From contig OZ253453.1 of assembly GCA_965261455.1 (NCBI GenBank), forward strand, positions 62,001 to 126,000: DNA of 64,000 nt, given 5' to 3'. The position numbers and the translations under genes are program-made. Positions 25,887 through 34,567 of the stretch are shown piece by piece (within the stretch, counting starts at the first letter, position 1; the number at the start of each line of letters is the position of its first letter). The notes under the pieces are model-generated. The model was not told the DNA's origin. It did no database searches and was given only the letters and a program-made list of their open reading frames with translations. The stretch comes from DAOUKH01 sp965261455 (GTDB lineage: Bacteria; Chloroflexota; Dehalococcoidia; SHYB01).

Positions 25887-27248
25887 ATGTCCACCACAAG
25901 GCAACTGATAAAGGAACTCATAGGGACAGAATTTGAAGACATCCCTTCTGCGGCGGTTGAGAAGATCAAGTGGGCGATTCTCGACGATGTCGGCATCGCG
26001 TTCCAGGGCTACGCGATGCAGGGCCAGACCCTCGTGGACTACGCCCGGGACGCCGGTGGCCCGCCCGAGTCCACCGTTGTCGGCGATGGAGCGAAGGTGT
26101 CCGCGGGTGTGGCGGCGGGTGTGAACGCGATGTTCTGCTACGCCAGCAACTACGACGAGATGGGCCCGGCCGGCCACTCTATCGAACGTATCAATCAGAC
26201 AGGGCTGGCGGTAGGGGAGCGTGTGCAAGCCTCCGGCAAGGAGATCATCGCCGCGGTGTCAACGGTTTTCGAGCTGGGCGCCCGGTTCGCCTACGCCGCC
26301 ACGGCTGTTGATGCCCGGGGACGGGTCATGAGGATGCGGCACCAGATCCTCCTCTGCGCCCTCGTGAGCGGCAAGCTCATGAAGTTGGACGAGTCCCAGA
26401 TGAACAATCTCGTCGGTCTCGCCTGGATGATACCCCCGCCGGCGCTTGGGCTTGGTCTGGGCAGCATGGTTGGCAACACGGCCAACGTGATGGTCTGTCC
26501 CGTTGGCGTACAGGCTGCGCTCCTCGCCCGTAACGGATTCACCGGGCCATTGGATGTGTTGGAGCGGGCCGACGTGTATGACCTGGAGGCGTTGTCGGCG
26601 TCCCCGGCTCCGTATCACTACCTCACGAACGAGATGTATCTGAAGCCGTGGATCGCTCCCGGGGGCACGAGTCATCACGCCATCGACCTGGCGGTCTCGA
26701 TCGTGCGGGAGGAAGGTCTCCGACCGGACGACATAGACGAGATAAAGCTTCTGGTCAGGGAGCCGACTTGGACGAATCCTCCGTTCAACCTTCCCGAGCC
26801 CGGCGGCTATTGGGATGCGCTCTATGCGATCCCCAGCGTCATTGCCCTGATTCTCCTGGGTGAAGAGTCTGGGCCGGCCTGGTTTGCCGGCGAGATTCGC
26901 CATGACCCCAAGGTGGTCGCCCTCGCGAAAAAGGTGCGTATCGAGCTCGACCCGGAGCCGCTAGATGCTGGAGAGAAGACCACGGGCTCGATCGTCCCCT
27001 ACCCCCATGAGCGGAGGCGGGCAGAGGTCACTTCCAAGGGGAGGACCTTTCGAAAGGAGACCGCCTACGTCGATGTCATAGGAGGTCCCAGGCGACCGCT
27101 GTCGAAGGAGGACCTCGAAGCGAAGTTCAAGAGGCTAGTAACACCGGTCATAGGTAAGGCGCCGACGGAAAACCTGTTCTCGGGTCTCGCTAGGCTTGAA
27201 GAGATAGAAGACTTCCGTGATCTAACAAATCTCTACGGTGGGGCCTAA
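25887..27248 (+). CDS. MmgE/PrpD family protein
   Basis: A 453-residue member of the MmgE/PrpD family, which includes 2-methylcitrate dehydratase and aconitate-decarboxylase-like enzymes. It begins TRQLIKELIGTEFEDIPSAA and AILDDVGIAF, has NAMFCYASNYDEMGPAGHSI in place of the usual (H/S)xxDxDD segment, and the substrate-site KPWIAPGGTSHHAID. The deviations suggest a substrate other than methylcitrate. The ATG is preceded by AGGAGG. No 2-methylcitrate synthase or other propionate gene is in the window, so I do not call it prpD. It stands alone, followed by a repeat block. Confidence 0.85.
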   Translation: MSTTRQLIKELIGTEFEDIPSAAVEKIKWAILDDVGIAFQGYAMQGQTLVDYARDAGGPPESTVVGDGAKVSAGVAAGVNAMFCYASNYDEMGPAGHSIERINQTGLAVGERVQASGKEIIAAVSTVFELGARFAYAATAVDARGRVMRMRHQILLCALVSGKLMKLDESQMNNLVGLAWMIPPPALGLGLGSMVGNTANVMVCPVGVQAALLARNGFTGPLDVLERADVYDLEALSASPAPYHYLTNEMYLKPWIAPGGTSHHAIDLAVSIVREEGLRPDDIDEIKLLVREPTWTNPPFNLPEPGGYWDALYAIPSVIALILLGEESGPAWFAGEIRHDPKVVALAKKVRIELDPEPLDAGEKTTGSIVPYPHERRRAEVTSKGRTFRKETAYVDVIGGPRRPLSKEDLEAKFKRLVTPVIGKAPTENLFSGLARLEEIEDFRDLTNLYGGA

Positions 27249-27299
27249 GGCCACCGGGGGCTAATGCGCCCATTCCCCTTCACCAATACCAAAGGGCGA

Positions 27300-27815
27300 G
27301 CACTTTAAACCTCATCCCTCTCTGGAGACCTTCGCAAAACCGACTGGGGTCCTGGCGGGGGGAGCGGAGGTGGCATTCACTTAAACCTCTCCCCCTGTGG
27401 GGGAGACTGAGAGGGGGCGCGCGCCGCAGGTGCGCGGACGCGGGGAGGTCTTACCTCCTCTCCCGCTGGGAGAGGGTTGGGGTGAGGGCGGGGGGAGGCG
27501 GGGGCCGCGCGACCATGCTGAAGCCCGCCCGCCGAGTTACGCAACGGTCCCCTCTGGGAAAGACTGAGAGAGGGCACGTGCCAAAGGCACATGCGCCCCA
27601 TCGGGCGCCCTCCGGCCTCTTCTCCCCACGGGAGAAGACTGAGATGAGGGGCCCCCTCGCAACCGTCACGGGCCATCGAAGCCCGCCACCCTCGCGCCTA
27701 CGCTCCGTCCCCTCCCGTAGGGGCGCCCCTTGTGGGCGCCCGCTCCCCCGCGACAACAGTTACGCAATGGTCCCCTCTAGGGAGACTCAGAGAGGGTTGG
27801 GGCGGCGCAACAGCT
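27300..27815. repeat. Dispersed palindromic repeat block 3
   Basis: This 580-base gap holds no gene. It contains the full module set: CTCTCCCGCTGGGAGAGGG with its TTGGGGTGAGGG tail, CTCTCCCCCTGTGGGGGAGA, TTCTCCCCACGGGAGAAGAC and CGTAGGGGCGCCCCTTGTGG with GCGCCCGCTCC. Links such as GTTACGCAACGGTCCCCTCT recur between modules. It separates convergent genes ending at 27248 and 27833. Confidence 0.8.
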
Positions 27816-27832
27816 AAACCTCCCAAGCCCCC

Positions 27833-28990
27833 CTACCGCGGCAGCCCGAGCCCGCGCGTCGCGATCACGTTCCGCTGGATCTCCGACGTCCCCCCGCCGA
27901 TCGTCGCGGCTATTGCGGAGACATACGCTCGGTGCAGCCGCCCGTCCCACGGGGCGTGCGGCGCCCCCTGCTTCAACTGCCCATAGAGCCCAACGACCTC
28001 CATGCCGACGGAGGCCACGTGCTGGCCGAGCTCGCTGGAGAAGAGCTTCGCCGTCGAGGCCTCCCGGTTGGGGACCTCCTTGCGCGTCTGCATCGAGGCG
28101 ATGTTGTACGCCATCCAGCGGCCGATCTCGCACTTGATCGCGAGCTCGGCGAGCTGCCGCTTGATTCGGGGGTAGCGGTCGAGGCGGTCGCGCCACGCCC
28201 CGTTGCGCGCCAATGCCGAGAGCTCTTCCACGGTGCGGCGTATGCCCCCGAAGACGGCGATGCTGGAGCGCTCGAAGTCGAGAAGCTGGGCCGATTGGTA
28301 CCATCCCCGGTCGCGCTCGCCCATGAGGTTCCGCCGAGGGACGCGCACGTTGTCGAAGAAGACCTGGTTGAAGCCATGCGTGTCCATCATGTTGATCAGC
28401 GGACGGACGGTGATCCCCGGCGTCTTCAGGTCGACGATGAAGTTGGTGATGCCCTTGTGCTTCGGGGCGTCGGGATCGGTGCGTGTAGAGAGGAAAATGA
28501 AGTCGGCGCGGTGCGCGTCCGACGTCCAGATCTTGGCGCCGTTGACCACGAAGTCGTCGCCGTCCTCGACGGCGGCGGTGGTGAGGGAGGCGAGGTCGGA
28601 GCCGGCGTTGGGCTCGGAGAACCCCTGGCAGAAGTAGGCGTCGCCCTGGGCGATACGGGGCAGGAACTCCTGCTTCTGCTCCTCCGTGCCGTGGATCATG
28701 AGGATGGGCGCGGCGTAGAAGATGCCGCGGCGGTGCGCGCCGACCGGGGCCCGGCGGTAGGCCATCTCCTCGTTGAAGATCGCCTGGTCGATGTGATCGC
28801 GGGCCAGGCCGCCGTACTCCTTGGGCCAGGGGAGGGCGATCCAGCCGCGCCGCGCCAGCGCCTTGGAGAAATCCGGCGACCATCCCGCCCCCATGCCGAT
28901 CTCACCGGTCGTCTTCGGCAGCTCCTCGTCGAGGAACTCGCGGACCTCTTGACGGAAGCCCTGTTGCGCCTCGGTGAACTTGAAGTCCAT
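27833..28990 (-). CDS. Acyl-CoA dehydrogenase family protein
   Basis: An FAD-dependent dehydrogenase of 385 residues, the normal length. The order is: N-terminal helical domain (FKFTEAQQGFRQEVREFLDE), the signature region CQGFSEPNAGSDLASLTT, VNGAKIWTSDAHRADF, FDNVRVPRRNL and the C-terminal helical FAD contact GGGTSEIQRNVIATRGLG. It oxidises an acyl-CoA to a 2,3-enoyl-CoA and passes electrons to ETF. The chain-length preference is not evident. The ATG at 28990 is preceded by GGAGG. It is monocistronic with repeat blocks on both sides. Confidence 0.93.
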   Translation of the reverse strand: MDFKFTEAQQGFRQEVREFLDEELPKTTGEIGMGAGWSPDFSKALARRGWIALPWPKEYGGLARDHIDQAIFNEEMAYRRAPVGAHRRGIFYAAPILMIHGTEEQKQEFLPRIAQGDAYFCQGFSEPNAGSDLASLTTAAVEDGDDFVVNGAKIWTSDAHRADFIFLSTRTDPDAPKHKGITNFIVDLKTPGITVRPLINMMDTHGFNQVFFDNVRVPRRNLMGERDRGWYQSAQLLDFERSSIAVFGGIRRTVEELSALARNGAWRDRLDRYPRIKRQLAELAIKCEIGRWMAYNIASMQTRKEVPNREASTAKLFSSELGQHVASVGMEVVGLYGQLKQGAPHAPWDGRLHRAYVSAIAATIGGGTSEIQRNVIATRGLGLPR

Positions 28991-29059
28991 GACAGCCTCC
29001 TCGGTCGGGCGTCCGACGAGCCTGGCACGCGCCGCCGCCCCACATCTTCACGGAATGGA

Positions 29060-29290
29060 AGGGTAACGCAGCCCGCCCCCGCGGGAAAGGCGCGGCACCT
29101 TACCGCATCCGTCATTCCCGCGTCCGCGGGAATCCATCCCTCCCGTAGGGGCGCCCCTTGTGGGCGCCCGTTCCCCTAGGGGCGATTCGCGAATCGCCCG
29201 TTCCCCCATCCCCAGCCCGCCCCCGCGGAAAAGCCACGGGGCGCCTTCCCCTCCGCTCCCTCTCCCGCTGGAGACACTGCATAACCCTTC
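29060..29290. repeat. Dispersed palindromic repeat block 4
   Basis: Contains CATTCCCGCGTCCGCGGGAA with TCCATCCCTCCCGTAGGGGC, the palindrome GGGCGATTCGCGAATCGCCC, and CCCTCTCCCGCTGGAGACAC. The same ordered set recurs at 33300-33480, showing that whole multi-module blocks have been copied. Confidence 0.8.
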
Positions 29291-29644
29291 CGCGGGTTAA
29301 GTATGGATGGAGTTGGGTGTGGCGCTTTGCGGCTCGCGCCAAAGCCGGATGCCGGCCCGCTGGCCATATGGGCGCGGGACGCTCGCGCGGGCTCCGGCGG
29401 ACCGGGTCGGCGCCGGTCCTGAACTGAACTGCGCCGTGATCGTTGGCGCTCGGGATGGGGCGAAAGTACCTGTTCGCAGGTTCATCTGCCCTCACTGCTC
29501 CCAGATACAAATGCCTTATGCAAGAAGAGCGATTAAGCCTTACCAATCGGCATTGGGGCCAATAGGATTTAGGCCGTTTGAGGCCCGACGGACGACCAGC
29601 CGGGCAATGGGCAGCGAAAACCGCGGAGTTCCAGCAGTGCGGCT
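29291..29644. other. Non-coding stretch upstream of secreted protein gene
   Basis: About 350 bases with no convincing gene. A plus-strand frame here reads RRFICPHCSQIQMPYARR, a CxxC-containing segment that might be a remnant of a zinc-ribbon protein, but it lacks a proper start and family context. The promoter of the gene at 29645 should lie here. Confidence 0.4.
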
Positions 29645-31744
29645 ATGAAGCGAATTCCCTTCGACCTCGTCGCCGTTGGCGTCGTCCTCCTCGCCGTCAT
29701 CATCGTCCCGCTGGTGGTGACGACGGTCATGGCGCAGTCCTCCGGCGACAGCCCCAACTCGGACGGCGAGAACAGGCCGCGCTGCTGGATCATCGATTAC
29801 GTCGAGGTCTGTCCTCCGGACCCAACGAACACGCCAGTGCCGCCGCCGCCCACGCCGTACATCCCACCAGACTGCAACACCCGCCCCTGGGAGTGCGACC
29901 GTCCGGACCCGACGGCCACGCCTAGGCCCACGGCCACGCCGGTGCCGCCCACCAACACGCCGATACCGCCCACCAACACGCCGGTGCCGCCCACCAACAC
30001 GCCGGTGCCGCCCACCAACACGCCGATACCGCCCACCAACACGCCGATACCGCCCACCAACACGCCGATACCGCCCACCAACACGCCGATACCGCCCACC
30101 AACACGCCGATACCGGACACGCCGACGCCGGTCATCATCGTGATCCCGCCGCTGAACGCGCCAGCGTTGAGAGGTAGGGTGAGCGGCACCTCGCTCACCT
30201 TGACTTGGACGGAAGTGACCCAGGCGGATCAATATGAGGTTCAAGAGCGCCGTGTCCAATGCCGGACTGAACGAGGGCAGCAGCGATGTGGCGAGATTTG
30301 GTGGCTGACCGTGCGCAGTACCACTGGACTTACCGAGACGTTTTCTGGACTGACCGTGGGCCGGGCCTACGCGTACCGGGTGTGCAGCTATCGGGGGATC
30401 GACCGGCTGACCGTGTGCTCGGGAGGGCAAACCTGGACCATAGACCCCACGGCCACGCCCGTGCCGCCCACGCCCGTGCCGCCCACGCCCGTGCCGCCCA
30501 CGCCCGTGCCGCCCACGCCCGTGCCGCCGACGCCCGTGCCACCCACACCCACACCCACACCCACGCCGACGCCGGTACCCGCGCCGGAACTCGCGATCAC
30601 GAGGTTCGAGGTAACGCAGTCGGTCTCGTCCAACGGCAGGGTCAACGTCATATGGAACGCTGTGATTGGAGCGACCGCTTACGAGCTGGACTACGGCGGC
30701 AAGCGGGTCGAGTTCCAGAACAGTGTCACCCGAGAGATCGGAGTCGGTTGCGGCCGTACCATGAGCTTCAAGATGCGGGCCAAGAGCACTACGGCGACGG
30801 GGCCCTGGACCACGACCGAGACGATCACGACGAAGGCGTGCGACGACCCGCCAACCCCCAGGATCCAGAGCCTGAGCGCGACCGACATGGACAGCGTCAC
30901 GATCACGTGGAACCTCGCTCCCCCGGATCCCGTTGCGTCCTTTGGGATATGGTATGCGTCCAGGGGCATGAAGGCTGCGGACGTGGTGCCGAGCTCACAG
31001 TTCACGCAGATCTTCCCAAGGGATGCTGACCAACCAGATGGATACGTGCTCCTCCGGACCGTTCAGGACGTCGGGAGTCAGTCCATAACCGAGACCGCAA
31101 AGCTCGTGTGCGGGGAGACCTATGCGTTCAGGATCAGAGCAAAGGGCGACGGGAAATGGCACACCGCGGGGCATGGCGACGCCTCGGACAGCATGTCGGT
31201 CACGATGCCGGACTGCCCACCTGCGCCCGAGCCGGATGCGTGGGGGGCGTGCCAATGGCTCGCTGAGGTAAAGCCATACGATGAATACGGGTACACGAAC
31301 GTGCGGGCCGCCAGGACACCGGATTACGTCTACCACACCGGACGCGCCCTTGTGTATTACGACCTTTGGACGTTCACCGCGTCGGTTTTCGGGGCCGGCG
31401 TCGTCGCTTCCTACGTGGGGCCAAATGAGATGTCGGCCGGCGCGTGCATCGTGCCAGCTGCCGTGAGCGTCTCGACTGCTCCGGCCGTCATGACTGTCGG
31501 GGGCCGTGTCTATGGCGAATCTGACGACGAGTTTTCAGGGAGCATCACCTGTGGTCGTGTGACCCCCAAGAAGTCATGCATCTGGCGTGGAGGCAACGAT
31601 GCAGATCTCGAGAGCGGTAGCCGCAGCTTAGGGGGAAATTTCTATGTCGAGGGCACGCACATCACGACCTCCGGAGGTCAGACCGTCAGGTTCTCCTCGA
31701 CCGGAGGATACAATGGCCGCGGTTTCGTCTACCCACCGAACTAG
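29645..31744 (+). CDS. Secreted or membrane-anchored protein with Pro/Thr repeats and fibronectin III-like domains
   Basis: A 699-residue surface protein. A membrane helix (VGVVLLAVIIVPLVVTTVMA) is at residues 8-27. It is followed by a stalk of about nine 7-residue NTPIPPT/NTPVPPT repeats (21-base DNA units, 29940-30115). A first beta-sandwich follows (LRGRVSGTSLTLTWTEVTQA), then six PVPPT repeats (15-base units, 30458-30545). Two further fibronectin-like segments follow (NGRVNVIWNAVIGATAYEL and TDMDSVTITWNLAPPD). The C-terminal domain of about 180 residues is unrecognised and contains paired Cys. The next gene starts nine bases later, so the two form an operon. A role in surface attachment is only a guess. 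Confidence 0.75.
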   Translation: MKRIPFDLVAVGVVLLAVIIVPLVVTTVMAQSSGDSPNSDGENRPRCWIIDYVEVCPPDPTNTPVPPPPTPYIPPDCNTRPWECDRPDPTATPRPTATPVPPTNTPIPPTNTPVPPTNTPVPPTNTPIPPTNTPIPPTNTPIPPTNTPIPPTNTPIPDTPTPVIIVIPPLNAPALRGRVSGTSLTLTWTEVTQADQYEVQERRVQCRTERGQQRCGEIWWLTVRSTTGLTETFSGLTVGRAYAYRVCSYRGIDRLTVCSGGQTWTIDPTATPVPPTPVPPTPVPPTPVPPTPVPPTPVPPTPTPTPTPTPVPAPELAITRFEVTQSVSSNGRVNVIWNAVIGATAYELDYGGKRVEFQNSVTREIGVGCGRTMSFKMRAKSTTATGPWTTTETITTKACDDPPTPRIQSLSATDMDSVTITWNLAPPDPVASFGIWYASRGMKAADVVPSSQFTQIFPRDADQPDGYVLLRTVQDVGSQSITETAKLVCGETYAFRIRAKGDGKWHTAGHGDASDSMSVTMPDCPPAPEPDAWGACQWLAEVKPYDEYGYTNVRAARTPDYVYHTGRALVYYDLWTFTASVFGAGVVASYVGPNEMSAGACIVPAAVSVSTAPAVMTVGGRVYGESDDEFSGSITCGRVTPKKSCIWRGGNDADLESGSRSLGGNFYVEGTHITTSGGQTVRFSSTGGYNGRGFVYPPN

Positions 31745-31753
31745 GAAGAGGTT

Positions 31754-33235
31754 ATGGAGCTTTGGCGACATTGGGGCCTTAAGATTGCAATCGTGGGCAC
31801 ACTTGGCTTCGTGGCCTTGGCGATCGTTCTGACCGCCCCCTGGAGTTCGAGCCAGTCGGCCGCTCAGGTCGTGCAGGACGCGTGCGCCGCGGTCAGAACG
31901 CCGGGCGTCACGGCGTTCGACGCGACGTTCCGGATCGAGGAAACGCGGAATGGCGTGACCACCACGAACACGGTCGAGATGCGCTTCAACCGCAACGCTC
32001 TGCATGAAACCCTGTATGCCCAGGACGGCGCGTCCATCCTGAGCGAGCGGTTTTCGTTCGGCCAGAACGACAACCGGCTCTACCGCCGCCAGACTGACCA
32101 ATCAGGCCAACTCGACGACTGGAAGTTCACGGACACGAGCACGTGGGACTTCACGCCCCCGGCCAACACGTTCTGCGGGGCCCAAGACCTCGTGAACATC
32201 CAGGATCTCGGGCAGGAGACCCCCGGCGGTGCCATGGTCCGGCACTATTCGGCGCAGACCGATGCGGCCGTCCTGCCGACCGGCACAACCATGAACTGGG
32301 ACTTCTGGATCGACTTGAACGGCGGGCTCCTCAAGGGTCGGCATGAGTTCTTCGAGTCTGGCCGCACGATCGTCACGACCATGACGGTTTCGGGCATCGG
32401 CGAGCCCAACGTGATCTTCATGAATCTGCCGCCGGTGTTCTCGGAGTCGGCCCAGGTGTTCTCGATCGGCGCACTCACGGGGAACGCCCTGGTGGGTTCG
32501 GTGACGGCGTCGGACCCCGAGGGCGACGCCATCACGTACTCGATCACGGGTAGCACCGCGTTCACGATCGGGAACTCCGGCGACATCAGGGTCTCGGAGG
32601 TATCGACGCGCTCCGAGACCACGCTGCCACAAACGTCCTACGGACTCACGGTGCAGGCGGACGACCCAGACGGCGGCAGGGCCACGGCCGGCGTCACCAT
32701 CAACGTGGGCGGCCCGACTCCCACGCCGACTCCCACGCCGGAGCCTACCGCCACGCCGGAGGCCACAGCCACGCCGGAGCCTACCGCCACGCCGGAGGCC
32801 ACAGCCACGCCCGAGCCTACCGCCACGCCGGAGGCCACAGCTACGCCGGAGCCGACCGCCACGCCGGACGCCACTGCTACGCCGGACGCCACCGGCGCAT
32901 CGGTCACCGTGACCCTCCGCCCACGGCCGCTGGAGGGCACGAACCTCAACAACGTCAACATGACTGTCGAGTGGACCGACCCCGGCGCATGCAATGGCCG
33001 GTACTTTGTCGCGGTGTACATGGACGAGTCGCTTGACAGAAGCGCCACTAACCTGGGCTTCCATCCCGCCCCGGCCACAACCTCGGTCTACGACGAGACG
33101 GACTGGCTGTTTGAGTACCCACCCGCCGACGACTGGTGGGTCGGCGTGACCTGCGCCCCTGACAGTGGCAATTGGACGGTGGTGGGCAAGGCCCCGCTCC
33201 ACTTCGTCTTGCCCAGCGACTCCGACGGCGGCTAG
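31754..33235 (+). CDS. Secreted protein with LolA-like, cadherin-like and Pro/Thr linker regions
   Basis: A 493-residue exported protein. Its N-terminal hydrophobic segment (AIVGTLGFVALAIVLTAPW, residues 12-30) acts as signal or anchor. Residues 35-220 form a beta-rich domain with FDATFRIEETRNGVTTTNTV that resembles lipoprotein-carrier/LolA-like folds. A cadherin-like repeat follows (ASDPEGDAITYSITGSTAFT and VQADDPDGGRATAGVTINVG), then a linker of TPEPTATPEATA units (32720-32885) and a C-terminal beta domain of about 110 residues. It is nine bases downstream of the preceding gene, with GGAAGAGG as ribosome-binding site. The two proteins share design and probably act together outside the cell. 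Confidence 0.75.
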   Translation: MELWRHWGLKIAIVGTLGFVALAIVLTAPWSSSQSAAQVVQDACAAVRTPGVTAFDATFRIEETRNGVTTTNTVEMRFNRNALHETLYAQDGASILSERFSFGQNDNRLYRRQTDQSGQLDDWKFTDTSTWDFTPPANTFCGAQDLVNIQDLGQETPGGAMVRHYSAQTDAAVLPTGTTMNWDFWIDLNGGLLKGRHEFFESGRTIVTTMTVSGIGEPNVIFMNLPPVFSESAQVFSIGALTGNALVGSVTASDPEGDAITYSITGSTAFTIGNSGDIRVSEVSTRSETTLPQTSYGLTVQADDPDGGRATAGVTINVGGPTPTPTPTPEPTATPEATATPEPTATPEATATPEPTATPEATATPEPTATPDATATPDATGASVTVTLRPRPLEGTNLNNVNMTVEWTDPGACNGRYFVAVYMDESLDRSATNLGFHPAPATTSVYDETDWLFEYPPADDWWVGVTCAPDSGNWTVVGKAPLHFVLPSDSDGG

Positions 33236-33239
33236 CCGC

Positions 33240-33600
33240 CCGCTGGGCGCCTTTCCCGCCGCCCCCTCTCCCGCTGGAGGCCCTTGCGCAACCCGCCCAC
33301 ACCCGTCATTCCCGCGCACGCGGGAATCCATCTCCTCCCGTAGGGGCGCCCCTTGTGGGCGCCCGCTCCCGTAGGGGCGATTCGCGAATCGCCCGTTCCC
33401 CCATCCCCAGCCCGCCTGCGCGCGAAGTCCGCGGGCCGACTTCCCTCCGCTCCCTCTCCCGCTGGGAGAGAGTTGGGGTGAGGGTGGGGGGAGGCGGGGG
33501 CTGGCCAACCTCACGGAGCCCGGCTCCCCTGATTTACGCAAAGGTCTCCGCTGGGAGAGGGTTGGGGTGAGGGCGGGAGGACGCCGGGGCCGACCAACCT
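33240..33600. repeat. Dispersed palindromic repeat block 5
   Basis: Fills the gap after the secreted-protein operon. It repeats the module order of block 4 (GTCATTCCCGCGCACGCGGG, CGTAGGGGCGCCCCTTGTGG, GGGCGATTCGCGAATCGCCC) and then two copies of the CTGGGAGAGGGTTGGGGTGA module with GGGGGGAGGCGGGGGC-like tails. No gene is seen in it. Confidence 0.8.
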
Positions 33601-33718
33601 CGCGGAGCCGGCTCCTTCTCGCCCTAGCGTCGGGCTTTCCTTCGCGGCGTTTCCGTTGCAACATAGGCGGGGCCCGAGACCGGCGGCACGACCGCCGGCG
33701 GGCGATTGGAGAGGCCAC

Positions 33719-34516
33719 GTGACCACACCCGCATCGACCACCTCCCCCGCGACCGAGCGCCAAATCGAGGTGCTGGGCCGACCCATGCGCCTGCTCCAAG
33801 GAGGGCGCGGCGACCCCCTCCTGGTGCTGCACCGAGACAACGGGCATCCCGGCTGGGGGCGGTTCGAGGCGCTGCTCGCCGAACGGTTCACCGTCTACCT
33901 TCCCTCGCATCCCGGCTTCCACGGCTCCGACGCCGCGTCGTGGACCTGGCTCGAAAGCGTTCGCGACGTGGCCGGCGTCTACCAGGCCGCCCTGAGCACG
34001 CTGGGGCTGACGTCCGTCCGCGCCGTGGGGCACGGCTTCGGAGGCTGGATCGCCGCCGAGATGGCGACGCTCGACCACGGCCGGTTCGAGTCGCTCGTCC
34101 TCGTCAACCCGATGGGGATACTGCCGCGCGAGGGAGAGATCTTCGACCAGTTCCTGGTGAACTCTGAGACCTACGCGCGGCGGATGTTCAGCGATCCGGC
34201 GGTCTTCGAGGCCGTCTACGGCGCCGAGCCCCCGTTCGAGCAGCTTGAGGCGTGGGAGACCGACCGCGAAATGTCGACGCGCATCGCGTGGCGGCCCTAT
34301 ATGTACAACCGCGCCCTGCCCGGCCTGCTCGGGGGCGTCGAGCCGGGCGTGCTCGTCGTCGCCGGAAGCGAGGACGCCGTCGTCCCCAACGAGTGCGCCC
34401 GGGCCTACGCCGACGCGCTCCCCAACGGGCGCCTCGCCACGCTGCCCGCCGGCCACGCCCTCGACCTGGAGCGCCCCGCCGATCTCGCCGATCTCTGCAT
34501 CGGCCATCTGGCCTGA
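33719..34516 (+). CDS. Alpha/beta-hydrolase fold protein lacking the nucleophile serine
   Basis: A 265-residue alpha/beta-hydrolase. The nucleophile elbow, normally GHSxGG, reads VGHGFGGW (Gly at residue 106, codon GGC). The acid (AGSEDAVVPNE) and the histidine (PAGHALDLE) of the triad are in place, and the oxyanion strand reads LLVLHRDNGHPGWG. GTG at 33719 has GGAGAGG upstream. It is followed 51 bases later by an LLM oxidoreductase, likely in the same operon. Loss of the serine suggests a non-hydrolytic or metal/cofactor-free role, or a pseudoenzyme partner of the next gene. Confidence 0.85.
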   Translation: MTTPASTTSPATERQIEVLGRPMRLLQGGRGDPLLVLHRDNGHPGWGRFEALLAERFTVYLPSHPGFHGSDAASWTWLESVRDVAGVYQAALSTLGLTSVRAVGHGFGGWIAAEMATLDHGRFESLVLVNPMGILPREGEIFDQFLVNSETYARRMFSDPAVFEAVYGAEPPFEQLEAWETDREMSTRIAWRPYMYNRALPGLLGGVEPGVLVVAGSEDAVVPNECARAYADALPNGRLATLPAGHALDLERPADLADLCIGHLA

Positions 34517-34567
34517 CCGGCGCGCCCACGGGCCCGACCCTCGACCATCTAAGCCAGGAGACAACCG

